From NCBI GenBank assembly GCA_963787285.1, contig CAWBCM010000003.1, positions 124,001 to 188,000 on the forward strand: a stretch of DNA of 64,000 nucleotides, in the 5' to 3' direction. This document shows positions 61,958-64,000 of this stretch, one piece after another. Position 1 is the stretch's first letter. Every line of letters starts with the position of its first letter. This DNA comes from JAHEJN01 sp963787285. Its GTDB lineage: Bacteria > Actinomycetota > Acidimicrobiia > Acidimicrobiales > JAHEJN01. The position numbers and the translations under genes were made by a program. Below the pieces are notes generated by a model. It had not been told where the DNA came from and did no database searches. It saw nothing but the letters and a program-made list of their open reading frames with translations.

Positions 61958-63132
61958 CACAACGAATGAATGGCCGTGACCGGTGCGGCCAGACCGTGAT
62001 GTCGCAGCGTGTGAGTGGTGCAGCGCTCGACGAGGGCGGCGATGTCGGCCAGCCGATGGGCGTGATCGGAGAGGTTGAACGCGTTCTTGGCGACGGCGAT
62101 GACGGCATCGATGGTGTCGATCGGCACCAGCACGTTGTCGGCATCCTCGGCCCAGGTCGGGAACACGATGTGGCGCAGCGGGAGTCGACGGCCGGTGGCC
62201 CCGGGCGTCACCTGATCGGCCGGCACCTGCCATTTGGCCGCCGGCGGAACCTCGATCACCGGCTCGAGGTGCGGGAGCAGGGCCTGGGTCCCGGGGTCGA
62301 GCGTGATGGCCTTCGGGTAGGCCACCACCTCGCCGCTGTCGAGGTCGATGGCCGCCGCCTCGTCGGTCAGGTAGCGATAGCCGGCCTGGACCAGGAGAGT
62401 GGCGAGGGTGGACTTGCCCGAGTTCATGACTGCCGGCAGCACGAGCGCTTCACCGTCTCGGCCCACCGCCGCAGCATGGAGGATGAGAAAGCGCCCCGAG
62501 TTGTCGACGGCGGCGCGGTTGAGATGCCACAGGATGAGGTTGACGATCCCCGCTTCGGACGCACTGCTCAGTCGGTGGCCGTCGGCGAGCATGAACCAGG
62601 ACTCGTCGTCGGTCCAGACCGCGTAGTGCGTCGGCTCGACTCCGCCGTCGTGGGCCAGGGGTGCGAGCGTGCGTTCGAGCTCGGCCACGACCGCATTCGA
62701 GTGGTGGCAGTCGACCACGAAGTGATGGTCGAGCGCCGCGTACGGACCGAGGCGACGCAAGGGCTCGGTCCGCGGCGAGGCCGGTCCGGCGGCGGGGACG
62801 GCGACCGGGTCAGCCGGCGCCGCCTCGTCTTTCCGGCGCGCGGAATCGGCATCGGGCTCGGCGAGGAGCAGACCGGCCGTGACGAATTCGTCGATGACCG
62901 ATTGCACGGGCCCGGCCACCTCGTCTCGCGCCTCCCCGTAGGCATCCGCGAGATCGGCCACGATGTCGGAAACGGTCGCGCTGCCGTCGCAACAGCGCCA
63001 CACCAACAGCGCCGTGTCGTTCAGACGGTGGATGCGTGCGGCCCGAGGGTCATACAACAGACCCTCGTCACCCACGCCGGCCCATGCGACGTCGGAACGA
63101 GCCACGGGTCTGACGTCGAGGGTGGATGTCAC
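61954..63132 (-). CDS. PqqD - HprK-like kinase fusion
   Basis: A 392-residue protein. Residues 1-95 are a PqqD-like domain (YDPRAARIHRLNDTALLVWR, then VSDIVADLADAYGEA). A linker follows, and residues 125-390 resemble HPr kinase-like proteins, with the P-loop VMNSGKSTLATLL and the following YRYLTDEAAAIDLDSGEVVA. The HPr substrate itself is not encoded here. The start is GTG 63132, overlapping the upstream stop. It may phosphorylate a peptide or carrier bound by the PqqD domains. Assignment as an HPr-rel-A-like system is by family and gene order. Confidence 0.82.
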   Translation of the reverse strand: MTSTLDVRPVARSDVAWAGVGDEGLLYDPRAARIHRLNDTALLVWRCCDGSATVSDIVADLADAYGEARDEVAGPVQSVIDEFVTAGLLLAEPDADSARRKDEAAPADPVAVPAAGPASPRTEPLRRLGPYAALDHHFVVDCHHSNAVVAELERTLAPLAHDGGVEPTHYAVWTDDESWFMLADGHRLSSASEAGIVNLILWHLNRAAVDNSGRFLILHAAAVGRDGEALVLPAVMNSGKSTLATLLVQAGYRYLTDEAAAIDLDSGEVVAYPKAITLDPGTQALLPHLEPVIEVPPAAKWQVPADQVTPGATGRRLPLRHIVFPTWAEDADNVLVPIDTIDAVIAVAKNAFNLSDHAHRLADIAALVERCTTHTLRHHGLAAPVTAIHSLW

Positions 63133-64000
63133 GAACGTCGGCGAGGCGGCGGGAGAGGGGCCGTGACGATGTTCAGCTCACCTCGACCCGACCGGTCCCA
63201 TGCCGCTTGCTCGTCGGACTCGTTCGCCTTGGCCGCTCGCTGTTGACGGAACGTGGCGGCACGTCGCTGCGCCTTCTCGGTGATGGGCAGGGCCGCGAGC
63301 ACGAAGACGAATGGCAGCAGCTGACTGCGCTGTCGGGCGAGGATCCCGAAGTTCGCGACGAACGCGAACACGTAGCAGAACATGAACACATAGGCCACGG
63401 CGAAGGCCGCGTAGGGCCGCTGGATGGACTCGATCGGAATGCGTCGGAGGCGACGCAGCGAGAACAGCAACAGCCCGATGAGCACGACACCCTCGACGGC
63501 GCTGATGATCGACTGGAAGTTGCCGGCCTCCCACGGGAAGGGTCGAAACAGCACGGTGACGAGGGCCCAGGGGTAGTCGAGAGGCGACTCGATCGGGGCG
63601 CCGCCGAACGCCGACCCGGCGTCTTCACCGGTTCGTTCCTGGGTCTGTTCGAGCGCCTCGTTGAAGCCGCTGCCTCCGACGTCTTCGACGTCGAGGAACG
63701 AGGCCACCGAAGGCGCGAGCAGTGCGCCGAGAATCACGAGGAGCGCCACCGTGGTCAACTTCGACACGAAGCCGAACGACTTCACCGAATCGCCCGAGCG
63801 GAACAGCGCCGAGACGACGATCCCCACCGCTGCCGCCGCGAGGACGAGGATGGCGATGTGGGGTCGGGCGAGGTACATGGCCCCGAGCCCGGCCACGAAG
63901 GCGAGGTATCCCCCGGGCTTGCGATCGATGATGCGAGCCGCCCCGAAGGCCGCCAGGCCGAGTCCGAGCAGCATCCAGGCCTCCTTGCCGATCGACGACG
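63129..64000 (-). CDS. Polytopic membrane protein, polysaccharide polymerase-like, 5' end outside window
   Basis: At least 290 residues; the frame is open to the window edge (SSIGKEAWMLLG). Helices include WMLLGLGLAAFGAARI, ARPHIAILVLAAAAVGIVVS and LTTVALLVILGALLAPSVAS. A periplasmic loop with FNEALEQTQERTGEDAG and FRPFPWEAGNFQSIISAVEG follows, then three more helices and a basic tail. The loop pattern recalls EPS polymerases, but the family is not sure. Its stop overlaps the start of the PqqD-HprK gene, so the operon begins outside the window. Confidence 0.65.
   Translation of the reverse strand, partial: SSIGKEAWMLLGLGLAAFGAARIIDRKPGGYLAFVAGLGAMYLARPHIAILVLAAAAVGIVVSALFRSGDSVKSFGFVSKLTTVALLVILGALLAPSVASFLDVEDVGGSGFNEALEQTQERTGEDAGSAFGGAPIESPLDYPWALVTVLFRPFPWEAGNFQSIISAVEGVVLIGLLLFSLRRLRRIPIESIQRPYAAFAVAYVFMFCYVFAFVANFGILARQRSQLLPFVFVLAALPITEKAQRRAATFRQQRAAKANESDEQAAWDRSGRGELNIVTAPLPPPRRRS

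Overview
The window is GC-rich actinobacterial chromosome. It most resembles Acidimicrobiia (Ilumatobacter-like Microtrichales). That placement is an inference from the gene set (DprE1/DprE2 with a UbiA-type phosphoribosyltransferase, Ku plus a stand-alone LigD-type polymerase, a rhodanese-MoeB protein, long-form RmlA) and from the abundance of leaderless promoters. No rRNA, tRNA, CRISPR array, transposase or integrase was seen.

Layout. 1-4.3 kb: biotin protein ligase (partial) divergent from a biotin-carrying acyl-CoA carboxylase subunit, then an RDD membrane protein and a flavoprotein oxidoreductase. 4.4-6.4 kb: a secreted subtilase with five 45-residue repeats. 6.7-40 kb: a long cell-surface glycan locus. 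It holds a UDP-L-FucNAc module (fnlA, fnlB, fnlC), a Wzx-like flippase, glycosyltransferases, methyltransferases, two sulfotransferase domains, GtrA and GtrB-like proteins, several large membrane proteins, a Wzm/Wzt ABC exporter, two glycosyltransferases with inserted beta-rich domains, and the complete dTDP-L-rhamnose operon rmlA-C-B-D. 40-48.4 kb: housekeeping genes (MoeB/ThiF with rhodanese, sirtuin, leucyl aminopeptidase) and a Ku / LigD-polymerase / QueC-like PP-loop operon. 48.5-49.7 kb: a secreted CAP-domain protein with the same 45-residue repeats as the subtilase. 49.7-54.4 kb: lipoate metabolism and 2-oxo-acid dehydrogenase components (Lpd, E2, and LipB and LipA in one frame). 54.5-57.7 kb: an M23 peptidase and a GAF-GGDEF protein. 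57.7-64 kb: decaprenyl-phosphoryl-arabinose synthesis genes (dprE2, UbiA-type, dprE1) converging on a tightly coupled operon (membrane protein, PqqD-HprK kinase, nucleotidyltransferase, PqqD) that resembles the poorly understood HPr-rel-A type system.

How the genes work together. The central locus can make UDP-L-FucNAc and dTDP-L-rhamnose, build a glycan and decorate it with methyl and sulfate groups, and it has two possible export routes, Wzx-like and Wzm/Wzt. The dprE genes supply an arabinose donor for the envelope. Lpd, E2 and LipB/LipA supply and lipoylate a 2-oxo-acid dehydrogenase. BirA would biotinylate the divergent carboxylase subunit.

Two points matter for any reader. First, at least twelve apparent single-base frameshifts interrupt nine otherwise well-conserved genes, ten looking like one extra base and two like one missing base. 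Several fall in G or C runs. This looks more like residual sequencing error than real decay, so I give merged coordinates for those genes. Second, many starts have no Shine-Dalgarno sequence but carry a TANNNT -10 box 6-9 bases upstream, the leaderless pattern. In three cases such a box precedes a 15-16 codon upstream ORF whose stop overlaps the start of the main gene.
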